Part shown: piece after piece, positions 36,141 to 45,179 of the stretch
How the letters are laid out: every line of letters starts with the position of its first letter
Numbering within the stretch: position 1 is the stretch's first letter
Source: an uncultured Bacilli bacterium
GTDB taxonomy: Bacteria > Bacillota_I > Bacilli_A > RF39 > UBA660
Length of the DNA stretch: 64,000 nt
Assembly (NCBI GenBank): GCA_934157235.1
Contig: CAKPHH010000003.1
Location: forward strand, 65,187-129,186
Direction: 5' to 3'
The notes under the pieces: model-generated
The model's input: only the letters and a program-made list of their open reading frames with translations
Told to the model about the DNA's origin: nothing
The model's database searches: none
Position numbers and translations under genes: made by a program

Positions 36141-36170
36141 TCTACACTAATGGTTTGCCTTACAAATTAA

Positions 36171-36195
36171 AACTAGAACTAAAGTAGTTCTAGTT
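36171..36195 (-). terminator. Terminator-like hairpin after ligA
   Basis: A 10-bp perfect stem (AACTAGAACT/AGTTCTAGTT) with a 5-nt loop is followed by TTTTAATTT on the minus strand. Confidence 0.65.
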
Positions 36196-36227
36196 AATCT
36201 TTATGTAATTGGTAAATACTTTTGACT

Positions 36228-38207
36228 TTATCCTAATTTTTCTTTGAACTCTTCTTCTGTCCAAATTGGTATACCTAGTTCTTTAGCTTTTTCATATTTA
36301 CTACCAGGATTTGCTCCAACAATTACAGCACTAGTCTTTTTAGAAACGGAGCTTGAGGCTTTGCCACCTAGTTGTTCTATTTTCTCTTCGGCTTCTTCTC
36401 GAGTGAATAATTGAAGAGATCCTGTTAAGACAAAGGTCTTGCCATTAAATTCAGAATTTTCTTCTACTTCTTGACCTAAATATTTTGTATTAAGACCAAT
36501 TTCTTTTAGTTCTTCAACAACACTTCGATGATGATTATCATTAAAATATTCAACTACACTTTTAGCAATGATTTCACCTATATCTGGAATTGTAGTTAAT
36601 TCTTCAACAGTTGCATTCATTAAATTATCAAGATCTTTATATTTCTTAGCTAATATTTTAGCAGTTTTAGCTCCAACATGAGGAATTCCTAAGCCAAATA
36701 ATAATCTTTCTAGGGAGTTTCTTTTGCTTTCTTCGATAGCATTTAAAAGATTAGTTACAGATTTATCTCCATAGCCTTCTAATCTAGTTAAATCCTGTTC
36801 ATGATTCTTTAATGAATAGATATCTGCTAAAGTAGCGATGAAGTGAAAGTTATAAAAATCTTCCATTATTCTATCACCTAGGCCATCTATATTCATGGCA
36901 TCACGAGAAGCAAAGTGAATTAAAGACTCAATGCTTCTGGCAGGACATTTTTTATTTGGACAATAATAATCTACTTGACCTTCTTTTTTTACCAAATTAG
37001 TATTACACATTGGACAAGTGGTGATCATTTCAAAGTCTTTTTCTTTGCCAGTTCTTCTTTCCTTTTTCACTTCAACAACTTCTGGTATAACATCTCCAGC
37101 TTTTCTTATGGAAACTACATCACCTATTTTTAGGTCTTTTTCTTTTACATAATCTTCGTTATGAAGAGTTGCTCTGGAGATAGTCGAACCAGCTACTATT
37201 ACAGGCTCTAATACTGCATTTGGAGTTATTTGACCAGTTCTACCTACGGTAAAAATAATATCAGTTAACTTAGTTAATACCTCTTCAGCTGGAAATTTAT
37301 AAGCTGTTGCCCATTTTGGATACTTAGCAGTATATCCTAGTTTTTGTTGTTGCTCGATACTGTTTACTTTGATAACAATACCATCTATATCATAAGGAAG
37401 AGTTGGTCTTTGCTTAGCCTTTTCTTCAATAAACTCAAGTACTTCATTAATGTTTTTTACAAGACGATTATTGGGATTGATTTTAAAGCCTAATTTTCGC
37501 ATATATTCTATAGCTTCAGCATGAGTATGTAGTCCATAATCTAAAGGGTCTGGTAAATGATAAATAAAATTATCTAGTTTACGTTCAGCAGCTACTTTGG
37601 AATCTAATTGTCTAATTGATCCTGCTGCAGCATTACGACAATTTTGAAGTAATGGTTGATTATGTTTTTTACGTTCCTCATTTAATTTTACTAAAGTCTC
37701 TTTGTTCATAAAGATTTCGCCACGTACTTCGATGTCGACTTTTTCTTTTAACTTTAGAGGAATAACTTTGATAGTTTTAGCATTATGAGTAATATCTTCG
37801 CCTACTGTACCATCTCCTCTAGTTGCGGCTCTTACTAGTTTTCCACCTTCGTATAATAGAGATACTGAAAGACCATCTATTTTTAACTCACACATATATT
37901 CTGGAGTTATGCCTTCTTTTCTTATTCTTTCATCAAAAGCAATAACTTCACTCTCTGAGAAAACATCACTTAATGACATCATTGGTATTTTGTGTGTTAC
38001 TTTATTAAAGCCTTCTATTATTTTTCCACCAGCGTGTTGAGTTGGAGAATCTTCTCTAATCCAATCAGGATGGGCCTCTTCTATTTCAAACAACTCGCGC
38101 AAATATCGATCGTATTCTTGATCGGTAATTGTAGGATTATCTAGAGTATGATAATTGTAATCAGCCTCATTAATAATTTCGATTAACTCTTCCATTCTTT
38201 CTTTCAT
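36228..38207 (-). CDS. ligA: NAD-dependent DNA ligase
   Basis: The 659-aa enzyme is full length. An Ia domain lies at ~1-60 (YDRYLRELFEIE), the adenylation domain has the catalytic Lys109 in ELKIDGLS, and an OB-fold region follows. Four zinc Cys appear in CPMCNTNL and YYCPNKKCPA (~400-425), then helix-hairpin-helix repeats (GLGIPHVGAKTAKILA, IPDIGEIIAKSV) and a C-terminal BRCT domain (FNGKTFVLTGSL). It seals nicks with NAD+ in replication and repair. It stands about 70 nt downstream of a terminator, probably with its own promoter. Confidence 0.97.
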   Translation of the reverse strand: MKERMEELIEIINEADYNYHTLDNPTITDQEYDRYLRELFEIEEAHPDWIREDSPTQHAGGKIIEGFNKVTHKIPMMSLSDVFSESEVIAFDERIRKEGITPEYMCELKIDGLSVSLLYEGGKLVRAATRGDGTVGEDITHNAKTIKVIPLKLKEKVDIEVRGEIFMNKETLVKLNEERKKHNQPLLQNCRNAAAGSIRQLDSKVAAERKLDNFIYHLPDPLDYGLHTHAEAIEYMRKLGFKINPNNRLVKNINEVLEFIEEKAKQRPTLPYDIDGIVIKVNSIEQQQKLGYTAKYPKWATAYKFPAEEVLTKLTDIIFTVGRTGQITPNAVLEPVIVAGSTISRATLHNEDYVKEKDLKIGDVVSIRKAGDVIPEVVEVKKERRTGKEKDFEMITTCPMCNTNLVKKEGQVDYYCPNKKCPARSIESLIHFASRDAMNIDGLGDRIMEDFYNFHFIATLADIYSLKNHEQDLTRLEGYGDKSVTNLLNAIEESKRNSLERLLFGLGIPHVGAKTAKILAKKYKDLDNLMNATVEELTTIPDIGEIIAKSVVEYFNDNHHRSVVEELKEIGLNTKYLGQEVEENSEFNGKTFVLTGSLQLFTREEAEEKIEQLGGKASSSVSKKTSAVIVGANPGSKYEKAKELGIPIWTEEEFKEKLG

Positions 38208-38287
38208 ATATAGTCTCCTTAATAATGATTTTTCTATATATATTATACCATATTTAGATGTTTTTTTGATATTTTAAGCAAAGAAAA

Positions 38288-38311
38288 ACAAACTATTTTT
38301 TGATAGTTTGT
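38288..38311 (-). terminator. Terminator of the nucleotidyltransferase gene
   Basis: A 9-bp perfect stem (ACAAACTAT/ATAGTTTGT) with a 6-nt loop is followed by TTTTTCTTTG on the minus strand. Confidence 0.85.
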
Positions 38312-38325
38312 GTTCTTAATTCTTA

Positions 38326-39240
38326 TTATTTTTCCCAGAGATTATTTGGATATTCTCCATTATTAACTAAGTCTTTTAAAGCCTTTTTAACCGCATCTGC
38401 ATCCTCTTTATAAGTTACACCATACCAAGCAGAGGTTGTTTCTAATACATCTACAGTAGAGTAACCATCTTCTATTGTTTTAAAGAGAATTTCTGGGATT
38501 AAATATTCACATTTTTCTAGATTATTTTTATTTTTATCTAAGAATTCTGGGAACTTCTCCTCGATATATGTAAAGATACTTGGTGAGAAGAGCATTAAGT
38601 TCATAGATACTTTATCTGTAGGAGACACTTCAAATGGTTCACTACCATTTAATGGACTAGCCATTAGTCTTCCATCTACCCTATCAATAACACTTTCGGT
38701 TATTTTAATTAGTTTTCCATTTTCAACTTCACATACGCCTCTTTTTACAGAACCATTTTCTGTTAAAGTGTTTTTTACCAGATAACTTACCAAACCATAT
38801 TTATAGGGTTTCTCATTATTCATTTTGTCTATAAAACTAGCAGCTTTCAAATAAGCATCTCTTCCATAAAAATCATCAGCATTGATGATGGCAAAAGGTT
38901 CATTGATTTTGTCTTTGCAGCAAAGAATAGCATGAGCTGTTCCTAGAGGCTTTACTCTATCTGCTGGAATTGAATATCCTTCTGGAATATTATCATTTTT
39001 TTGGAAACAGTATTCAACATTGATGTATGGTTCTACTCTTTTTCCAATGGTTTCTTTAAAGACATCATAGTTTTCTTCTTTAATTAGAAAAACTATTTTG
39101 TTGAATCCTGCTTTGATGGCATCATATACTGAGTAATCAATAATGAACTCACCATTTGGTCCTAGTGGAGCAATTTGTTTTAGACCACCAAAACGGCTAC
39201 CCATACCGGCAGCTAAAATTAATAATGTTTTATCTTTCAT
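38326..39240 (-). CDS. NDP-sugar pyrophosphorylase-type nucleotidyltransferase
   Basis: The 304-aa protein starts with ILAAGMGSRFGGLKQIAPLGPNGEFIIDYS, the nucleotide-binding loop of sugar-1-phosphate nucleotidyltransferases, with the Lys of GGLKQ. It also has PLGTAHAILCC near 93 and the metal Asp pair in INADDFYG near 110. It should join an NTP and a sugar phosphate to an NDP-sugar. The preference cannot be read here; GalU/GlmU relatives and phosphocholine-type enzymes differ in the acceptor pocket. It lies between ligA and pcrA, not in the polysaccharide locus. Confidence 0.85.
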   Translation of the reverse strand: MKDKTLLILAAGMGSRFGGLKQIAPLGPNGEFIIDYSVYDAIKAGFNKIVFLIKEENYDVFKETIGKRVEPYINVEYCFQKNDNIPEGYSIPADRVKPLGTAHAILCCKDKINEPFAIINADDFYGRDAYLKAASFIDKMNNEKPYKYGLVSYLVKNTLTENGSVKRGVCEVENGKLIKITESVIDRVDGRLMASPLNGSEPFEVSPTDKVSMNLMLFSPSIFTYIEEKFPEFLDKNKNNLEKCEYLIPEILFKTIEDGYSTVDVLETTSAWYGVTYKEDADAVKKALKDLVNNGEYPNNLWEK

Positions 39241-39278
39241 TTTATCCTCCTAAAAACTATATTATTTATTATTAATTA

Positions 39279-41381
39279 TTAATTGTTGATTTTTGATAAT
39301 TTCTTGTGATTTTTCATTAATTTCTTGATACCATGTGGATGTTTAAAGGCTACACTAACAAGCGTATTAGTAACTTCTACTACTTTACCGGTACCAAATG
39401 TTTCATGGTAAACAAAGTCACCAACTTTATAGTCAACATCTTCTTCTCTAAACATCTCGGCTGTATCGATTTTTTCTTCTTTTTTAGGTATTTCATCTTT
39501 AACATTTGTCTCTAGTAAATCTGGATTAATTTCACTTATGAAACGACTTACTGGATTAACTTGTTCTTTTCCAAATAGAGTTCTACGGCGGGCATTTACT
39601 AAATGTAGGTCATCCCTTGCTCTAGTAATAGCAACATAACATAGACGTCTTTCTTCTTCCAAAGCACCGTTTTCCATAAGAGAGTTCATATGTGGGAATA
39701 GTCCTTCTTCCATACCTATGACAAAGACATGATCAAACTCTAAACCTTTTACAGAATGAACTGTCATTAAACTTATACGATTTGGATCGTCTTTATATTC
39801 CTCAACATCACTTACTAAGCTAATTTCTAATAAGAAATCTTCTAGAGAAATTAATCCTTCTTTTTCTTCAAAGGCTTTAGTTATTGATTTAAATTCTTCT
39901 AGGTTTTCTAGTCTTACTTCTGATTCTAGAGTTTGTTCGCTTTCTAACTCTTTTTTCATACCAGAGGCATCTAATACTTTGTCGATTAATTCAGTTAGTG
40001 TTAAATCTTCAGCAATACTTTTTAACTTTTCAATAGTGTTTTTGAATTCTAACTCTTTTCCGGATTCGATTGCATCATAAATGCTTATACCTTCAGAATC
40101 TGCTCTTATAGTTAAATTTTCAATTGTCTTTAAACCAATTCCACGCTTTGGAGTGTTTATTACTCTAAGTAAACTAATATTATCTTTAGAGTTGTGAATT
40201 AATCTTAGATAAGCAATTAAATCTTTGATTTCTTTTCTAGAATAGAAATAGAAGCTACCAATTACACGATATGGTAAATTTTCTTTTAACATTTCTTCTT
40301 CAACAACACGAGATTGAGCATTAGTTCTATAAAGAATAGCAATATCTTTGTATTCTACATCACGATTAACAAGCTCTTTTATTTTTCTAATAATATACTG
40401 AGCTTCATCTCTTTCATTATAAGCTCTGTAATATTTGATTTTATCTCCTGGTCCTTTGTTAGTCCATAAGTTTTTATCTTTTCTATCACGGTTATTTTTG
40501 ATTACTTGATTAGCGGCATCTAGAATGTTTCCTGTTGAACGATAGTTTTGTTCCAAAAGAATTGTTTTGGCATCTTTGTAGTCTTTTTCAAAGTTTAGGA
40601 TGTTTTTATAATTTGCTCCTCTAAAACTATAAATACTTTGTGAATCATCACCGACGCAAGTTATCTTTCTATTCTTTTCACTAATCATCTTAGTTAAAAT
40701 ATATTGAGCCTCATTTGTATCTTGGTACTCATCTATTAAAACATATTTGTATAAATCCTGATATTTTTCTAAAACATCTATATGTTCTTTAAATAGTTTT
40801 ATTGGTAAGATTAATAGGTCATCAAAATCTACGGAGTTATTTGTTTTTAATTTGTGTTCATACTTCTCATAAACTTTTTGAATAACTTGTTCATAATCAC
40901 TTACGGCATATCTTTCATAGTCGTGTGCAGATATTAATTCGTTTTTACAACTGCTTATCTTATTTCTGATAGCTTTTGGATTATATATTTTAGGATCATA
41001 GTTTAAATCTTTGATTATTTTTTTTACTACAGTTAGGGAATCATCACTATCCATAATTACAAAGTTACGATCATAACCTAGTAATTCATAGTTTTCTCTA
41101 AGAAGCTTTAGACCAAAGCTATGAAATGTTGATACTTGTAACTTTCTAGCTTCATCACCTATTAATAAATATAATCTGTCACGCATTTCTTTGGCAGCTT
41201 TATTTGTAAAAGTGATTGCTAGAATGTTATAAGGAGCAGCAAGTCCTTCTTCTATTAAATAAGCTATTTTTGTAGTTAAGGTTTTAGTCTTACCAGCACC
41301 GGCACCAGCTATAATAAGAAGTGGGCCATCATTATATAGTACGGCTTCTTTTTGTTTGTCATTTAAATTATCTAAATTCAT
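39279..41381 (-). CDS. pcrA: ATP-dependent DNA helicase PcrA/UvrD
   Basis: The 700-aa SF1A helicase has LNDKQKEAVLYNDGPLLIIAGAGAGKTKTL (Q motif and Walker A), TFHSFGLKLLR, the DEYQDTNEAQ Walker B, VGDDSQSIYSFRGA, LEQNYRST, MTVHSVKGLEFDHVF and YVAITRARDDL. The C-terminus ends in the Tudor-like PcrA tail (VGDFVYHETFGTGKVVEV), which binds RNA polymerase in relatives. It unwinds DNA 3' to 5' in repair and clears replication blocks. It is slightly shorter than B. subtilis PcrA (~739 aa), missing only linker sequence. Confidence 0.97.
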   Translation of the reverse strand: MNLDNLNDKQKEAVLYNDGPLLIIAGAGAGKTKTLTTKIAYLIEEGLAAPYNILAITFTNKAAKEMRDRLYLLIGDEARKLQVSTFHSFGLKLLRENYELLGYDRNFVIMDSDDSLTVVKKIIKDLNYDPKIYNPKAIRNKISSCKNELISAHDYERYAVSDYEQVIQKVYEKYEHKLKTNNSVDFDDLLILPIKLFKEHIDVLEKYQDLYKYVLIDEYQDTNEAQYILTKMISEKNRKITCVGDDSQSIYSFRGANYKNILNFEKDYKDAKTILLEQNYRSTGNILDAANQVIKNNRDRKDKNLWTNKGPGDKIKYYRAYNERDEAQYIIRKIKELVNRDVEYKDIAILYRTNAQSRVVEEEMLKENLPYRVIGSFYFYSRKEIKDLIAYLRLIHNSKDNISLLRVINTPKRGIGLKTIENLTIRADSEGISIYDAIESGKELEFKNTIEKLKSIAEDLTLTELIDKVLDASGMKKELESEQTLESEVRLENLEEFKSITKAFEEKEGLISLEDFLLEISLVSDVEEYKDDPNRISLMTVHSVKGLEFDHVFVIGMEEGLFPHMNSLMENGALEEERRLCYVAITRARDDLHLVNARRRTLFGKEQVNPVSRFISEINPDLLETNVKDEIPKKEEKIDTAEMFREEDVDYKVGDFVYHETFGTGKVVEVTNTLVSVAFKHPHGIKKLMKNHKKLSKINN

Positions 41382-41438
41382 CTTTCTACCTACTTCCTTT
41401 TTTATTATATCTTATATTTGTGGTTTAGGCAAAGAAAA

Positions 41439-41460
41439 AGAAGTGTTATCTTACACTTCT
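41439..41460 (-). terminator. Terminator overlapping the 3' end of the 288-aa membrane protein gene
   Basis: An 8-bp stem (AGAAGTGT/ACACTTCT) with a 6-nt loop contains the stop codon and is followed by TTTTTCTTT on the minus strand. Confidence 0.8.
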
Positions 41461-42312
41461 ATATAATTCTTGCAATTCTTGATACTTAGATTGCTCTTTA
41501 TCGATTCTTGCTTGTCTTTCTTTTTCTTGTTGTTCTTTCTCTTTTTGTTCTTTAAGAATATTCAATAATAATTTGTAGTCATCAATAGTTAATAAATCAT
41601 TGTATTGACTAACGTTTGAGTTTTTTTCTTTTTCAACTTTTATACTGTTATTGATGGCTTTTACTTGGTAAGGTGCTTCTATAGGCTTATAATTGGCAGG
41701 TGTTTGAACTACCTTTTTGACAATGACTTTAGTTGGAACTTTTTCTTTAATAAAGTATGGTTTGATAATTTTGTAAATTATTAAGAATAAAATCCAAGCT
41801 ATAAATATTGTACTTGATAATTCAATTAAAGCTTGAGCTGTTTTATTTCCATAGACTGATGTTTGACTGAAAACATCTAATTTATTTTCATTAATTATAT
41901 TTAGAATTAGGACTAAAATATAAGTAATGATGCAATACATAGCAATATTTATTTTTTTGATTATTTTTTGAGTTTTTTTATTAAATATGCTTACCCAACA
42001 AATAATATTGGTTGTAATTATGGCTGCTAGATAAATGGCAAGATTAGGGAAATAAATAATTATAAATAAATTATTCATCATGTAATCTAGCATATTACTT
42101 AAACTATCTTTATAAGTATATAATAGTGTCATTACTAATATTATATAGATTGTTACATAAAATATTTTTGTTGTTTTATCGGATTTCTTACTACTTGTTA
42201 CTAAAATTAGACCTAAAGCAGCGATTGCAAAAAGAATAATTATGTATAAAGTAGATGACTTTGTTAGATTAAATAAAACACTTAGTTTTTCTATAAATGA
42301 CAATCTTGCCAT
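41446..42312 (-). CDS. Membrane protein with C-terminal coiled coil, unknown
   Basis: The 288-aa protein has five hydrophobic segments within ~18-190 and a cytoplasmic C-terminal part (~195-288). That part ends in a Lys/Glu/Gln-rich stretch, probably coiled coil (~255-285). No family is recognised. The gene follows the sortase gene by 22 nt in the same direction, after the adhesin and sortase, so it may help assemble or place that surface protein. That is context only. Its ATG follows a GAGGGTGAGG-like site. Confidence 0.68.
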   Translation of the reverse strand: MARLSFIEKLSVLFNLTKSSTLYIIILFAIAALGLILVTSSKKSDKTTKIFYVTIYIILVMTLLYTYKDSLSNMLDYMMNNLFIIIYFPNLAIYLAAIITTNIICWVSIFNKKTQKIIKKINIAMYCIITYILVLILNIINENKLDVFSQTSVYGNKTAQALIELSSTIFIAWILFLIIYKIIKPYFIKEKVPTKVIVKKVVQTPANYKPIEAPYQVKAINNSIKVEKEKNSNVSQYNDLLTIDDYKLLLNILKEQKEKEQQEKERQARIDKEQSKYQELQELYRSVR

Positions 42313-42334
42313 AACCTCACCCTCTTTTTACCTT

Positions 42335-42982
42335 TTAACTTTCTGTTATTTCTTGTAGTTCTGCTATATATATTGTCTGTGTTGTTGACTCATAGTTTGT
42401 ACAAGTTACTAAAGTTAATGTTGTTTTGTTGTAATCACGATAAATAGCAATTGTACCAACTTTATCTTGTTTATATATATTTACTATTTTGTAAGCATAC
42501 TTTTTGTTTTTATAAGTTACGTATGCATAATCACCTTTATTTAATTTGTATAAGTCATTAAAGAATGCTTTCCAGCTATTTCCAGAATGTCCAGCTATAA
42601 TTAGATTGCCTTTGTCAACATCTGGATATGATGATTCTTTAACAACCAAGATGTTTTTATCAATATCATTTTCCTTAGATTTTTTACTGTAGAAACCTTT
42701 AGTTAAATTGATTTTTGGTATATTTAAGTAACCAATATATTGGTCTGTTACGTTATCATCTACTGTTTGATCTTCCTCTTGTTTTGTACCATCATCTTCG
42801 ATAATGTTTTGAGTATTATCAGTATAGAAGACATTGGCCATATAATCATAAGCCATAATTTTTTTTGACTCAATATAGTTATAAGAAAGAAAGAATCCTC
42901 CAATTAGTATTACTAATGCACAGATCGTACTTGTCACACTAGGAGAGATTCTTGATTTCTTTTTTTTATTGTTCTTTGGCAT
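42335..42982 (-). CDS. Sortase with apparent loss of the catalytic arginine
   Basis: The 215-aa protein has an N-terminal membrane anchor (~17-35), an acidic linker (~60-80), and a sortase barrel starting YIGYLNIPKINL at 82. The catalytic His132 is in IIAGHSGN and Cys194 in TLTLVTCTN. The strand after the Cys reads TQTIYIAEL (201-209). In class B and D enzymes an Arg stands near the place of Gln202, so the triad seems to be His-Cys-Gln. It overlaps the adhesin gene by 17 nt, so this surface protein is its probable substrate. Joining the VPDTA-type signal to peptidoglycan is inferred. Confidence 0.85.
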   Translation of the reverse strand: MPKNNKKKKSRISPSVTSTICALVILIGGFFLSYNYIESKKIMAYDYMANVFYTDNTQNIIEDDGTKQEEDQTVDDNVTDQYIGYLNIPKINLTKGFYSKKSKENDIDKNILVVKESSYPDVDKGNLIIAGHSGNSWKAFFNDLYKLNKGDYAYVTYKNKKYAYKIVNIYKQDKVGTIAIYRDYNKTTLTLVTCTNYESTTQTIYIAELQEITES

Positions 42983-44498
42983 TTTTTGCTACAAATCCAA
43001 CAGTAGTTCCAATTAATAATATACCAATTATAGTCATGATAATTGAGCTTGATGCTGTATCTGGTACTGGTACTTCTGGATAGTTATAGAATGTAACTTG
43101 ATGTGTAGCATGATCCTCATCAATTGTTATTGTAATGATGTCATTACTTTTCTTATAACCATTTGGTGCAGATATTTCTTCGATTGTATAAGTACCATCA
43201 CTTAAATCTGTAAATACTTTTGGATCAGTTGTAGTTTCAAATCTTGCTACTTCTTCACCTTTTGCATTTTTAACTACTAGGACAGCTCCTGCTAAAGCTT
43301 TTCCTGTAGAACCATCAATTTTTGTGATTGTTACAGCTGTTGATTTAGCTTCATTATATACTTTAATTGTTAAATTTTTATTAGTATTAGTAATTGTAAA
43401 TGATACTGGTTCTTTAAGTGTTTTGTATCCTGTTGGTGCTGCTACTTCTTCAACTGTATATGTACCATTTTTTAAGTTAGTAATTACATGAGCTTTTGTT
43501 GTTGATTTCCATCTTGTAATTTCGTTACCATTAGAATCTTTTAAAACTAGTGTTGCTCCAGCTAAGGCTTTATTTGTAGCCTTATCTAATTTGATAATAC
43601 TTACTTTTGTTGTAGTTAATGTTAATTTAGCAGTAGCTGAAACATTTTGTGTTTCTGGACTTAAAACTGATGGGAAACAGTTTTGCATTTTACTATTTGA
43701 TGGCTTATATTCATAGGCTTTGTTTACTGTTCCTGTTGCACTTACTGTTACAGTTAAGTCAAGACTTGTACCAGTTACATTAGAAGCTGGAACTTTTACC
43801 TTAAATTTTTCACCTTTGTTAAATTTTGTCTTACTATTACCAGAGGCGTCTACAACAATTGTTCCGGTAGGTGCATTTTTAAGTGATACATTGTAAGTAC
43901 TGATATTACTTGATGTTACATTGAAATATTCTGATTCGAAATATTTTGAATCGCTTGTTAATGTCATTTCCTTAGTTGAAGTTGATAGTGAAATACTTGT
44001 TTTAGCATAACCATTTGCTCTAGCTTGTTTTGCTCCAGCAACTAAGTCTTTTACGTATTTACGAATGTTATTAGGATCACTTGATGTTTCTTTAAATGCT
44101 TTTGTTAAGTTTGAGGAACCTGTTGTATCATCTAGATACCACCAAACTGCAGTTTGTGTAATATAATAGTCTTTTGAAGAATCTCCTGTAATACTTGTTT
44201 TAGGATAACCATGTTCCATTAAATAAGCAAAGCCAGCATCTAGTTCACCAACTAATGTAGCTGTTACATTTTGGCTTGTTGCTTTATGATAATCTAAGCA
44301 GTATACATATTCTCCTGATGATAATACTTTTGTTTTGAATGATAAGTTTGCTAGATAAGCAGGTAATTTTACACCTGCACCTAACGAAATTGTTTGTGCT
44401 ACGGCACTAACGTTTAAGATGTTTGTTGTCATTATGATTCCTGTTAAAATCATAACTACTAATAATTTTAAACCTTTAAATAATTTTTTCATTTTCAC
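42966..44498 (-). CDS. Cell-wall-anchored adhesin: thioester domain + two Cna-B domains + VPDTA sorting signal
   Basis: The 510-aa surface protein has a signal peptide (~1-35) and an N-terminal thioester (TQXA) domain with Cys67 in YCLDY and Gln115 in ITQTAVW, predicted to form a Cys-Gln thioester that can bond host molecules. A linking region of ~130-290 follows, then two Cna-B/SpaA domains at ~297-384 and ~387-474. These carry isopeptide-forming Lys (IIKLD, ITKID), Glu (VEEVAAP, IEEISAP) and Asn (VYNEA, FYNYP). The sorting signal is VPDTA at 478-482, not LPxTG, followed by a hydrophobic helix and KNAKEQ. It has its own promoter; the sortase is the next gene. Confidence 0.9.
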   Translation of the reverse strand: MKMKKLFKGLKLLVVMILTGIIMTTNILNVSAVAQTISLGAGVKLPAYLANLSFKTKVLSSGEYVYCLDYHKATSQNVTATLVGELDAGFAYLMEHGYPKTSITGDSSKDYYITQTAVWWYLDDTTGSSNLTKAFKETSSDPNNIRKYVKDLVAGAKQARANGYAKTSISLSTSTKEMTLTSDSKYFESEYFNVTSSNISTYNVSLKNAPTGTIVVDASGNSKTKFNKGEKFKVKVPASNVTGTSLDLTVTVSATGTVNKAYEYKPSNSKMQNCFPSVLSPETQNVSATAKLTLTTTKVSIIKLDKATNKALAGATLVLKDSNGNEITRWKSTTKAHVITNLKNGTYTVEEVAAPTGYKTLKEPVSFTITNTNKNLTIKVYNEAKSTAVTITKIDGSTGKALAGAVLVVKNAKGEEVARFETTTDPKVFTDLSDGTYTIEEISAPNGYKKSNDIITITIDEDHATHQVTFYNYPEVPVPDTASSSIIMTIIGILLIGTTVGFVAKNAKEQ

Positions 44499-44522
44499 CC
44501 TTCTCCCCTCAAATGTGGCTAT

Positions 44523-44551
44523 ATTATATCATACTTTTTAATTTTTTGCAA
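44523..44551 (-). promoter_or_regulatory. Promoter of the adhesin-sortase operon
   Basis: On the minus strand, -35 TTGCAA (44546-44551), a 17-nt spacer and -10 TATAAT (44523-44528) stand 25 nt from the ATG, with GGGAGAAGGG as ribosome site between. Confidence 0.75.
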
Positions 44552-44563
44552 CCTGAACCATGT

Positions 44564-45100
44564 TTAATTTAATTTTCCTTCATAAAGAATACAATCAGTT
44601 ATATCGATAATTGTGTAGTTATCATCATCAATAACCATATAACTGGCAGGATCTTTACCTAATGGTAAGGAGATTGAACCAGGATTAATATAAGTATTAG
44701 TACCTTTGGTAGTAACTTTGGCAATATGAGTATGTCCAAGAAGTAAAGTTGTATTTTCTTTTTGCCAATGGTCTTCATTATAAACATGGCCATGCGTTAG
44801 ATAAAGATCTTTATCATTTAATTTAACATTAAAATAATCAGGAATTATATCAAATGATTCATCGTGAATATTAATGTATTCATCGCAATTTCCCTTCATA
44901 CAGACCATTTTATCAGAAAAAGCATCTAAAAACTCTTCTACATATTTTGGATCATAATCCTTTTGATTAGTGTTGCCATAGTTGTAATATAAATCGCCCA
45001 AAACGATTAGGCCATCACATCGTAAATCAAAAAATTTTTCTTTTATTAATGGTAAATTTGTTTTTATTCCATGTATATCTGAAATTACTAGTACTCTCAT
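44564..45100 (-). CDS. Metallophosphoesterase, YfcE/MJ0936 family
   Basis: The 178-aa protein has the full two-metal phosphoesterase set: ISDIHG at 6-11, GDLYYN near 35, GNCDE near 75, LTHGHVY near 104 and LLGHTHIAK near 121, then NPGSISLP. Relatives split small phosphodiesters such as bis-pNPP or 2',3'-cyclic AMP; the cell substrate is unknown. It diverges from the solute-binding protein gene at 45180 and has a gap of about 65 nt to the adhesin gene downstream, which has its own promoter. Confidence 0.9.
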   Translation of the reverse strand: MRVLVISDIHGIKTNLPLIKEKFFDLRCDGLIVLGDLYYNYGNTNQKDYDPKYVEEFLDAFSDKMVCMKGNCDEYINIHDESFDIIPDYFNVKLNDKDLYLTHGHVYNEDHWQKENTTLLLGHTHIAKVTTKGTNTYINPGSISLPLGKDPASYMVIDDDNYTIIDITDCILYEGKLN

Positions 45101-45179
45101 ATTTTCCTCTTTCTTTCTACTTAATAATATAACATAAAATAGTAATTATTCATATAATATTTTAGTTGAAAGGAGATTT

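Noticed and set aside
45101..45179. TPP riboswitch before the THI5-like binding protein
   Set aside because: The leader is only 79 nt, AT-rich, and lacks the CTGAGA and other conserved TPP aptamer elements. No riboswitch was seen upstream of 57519 either.
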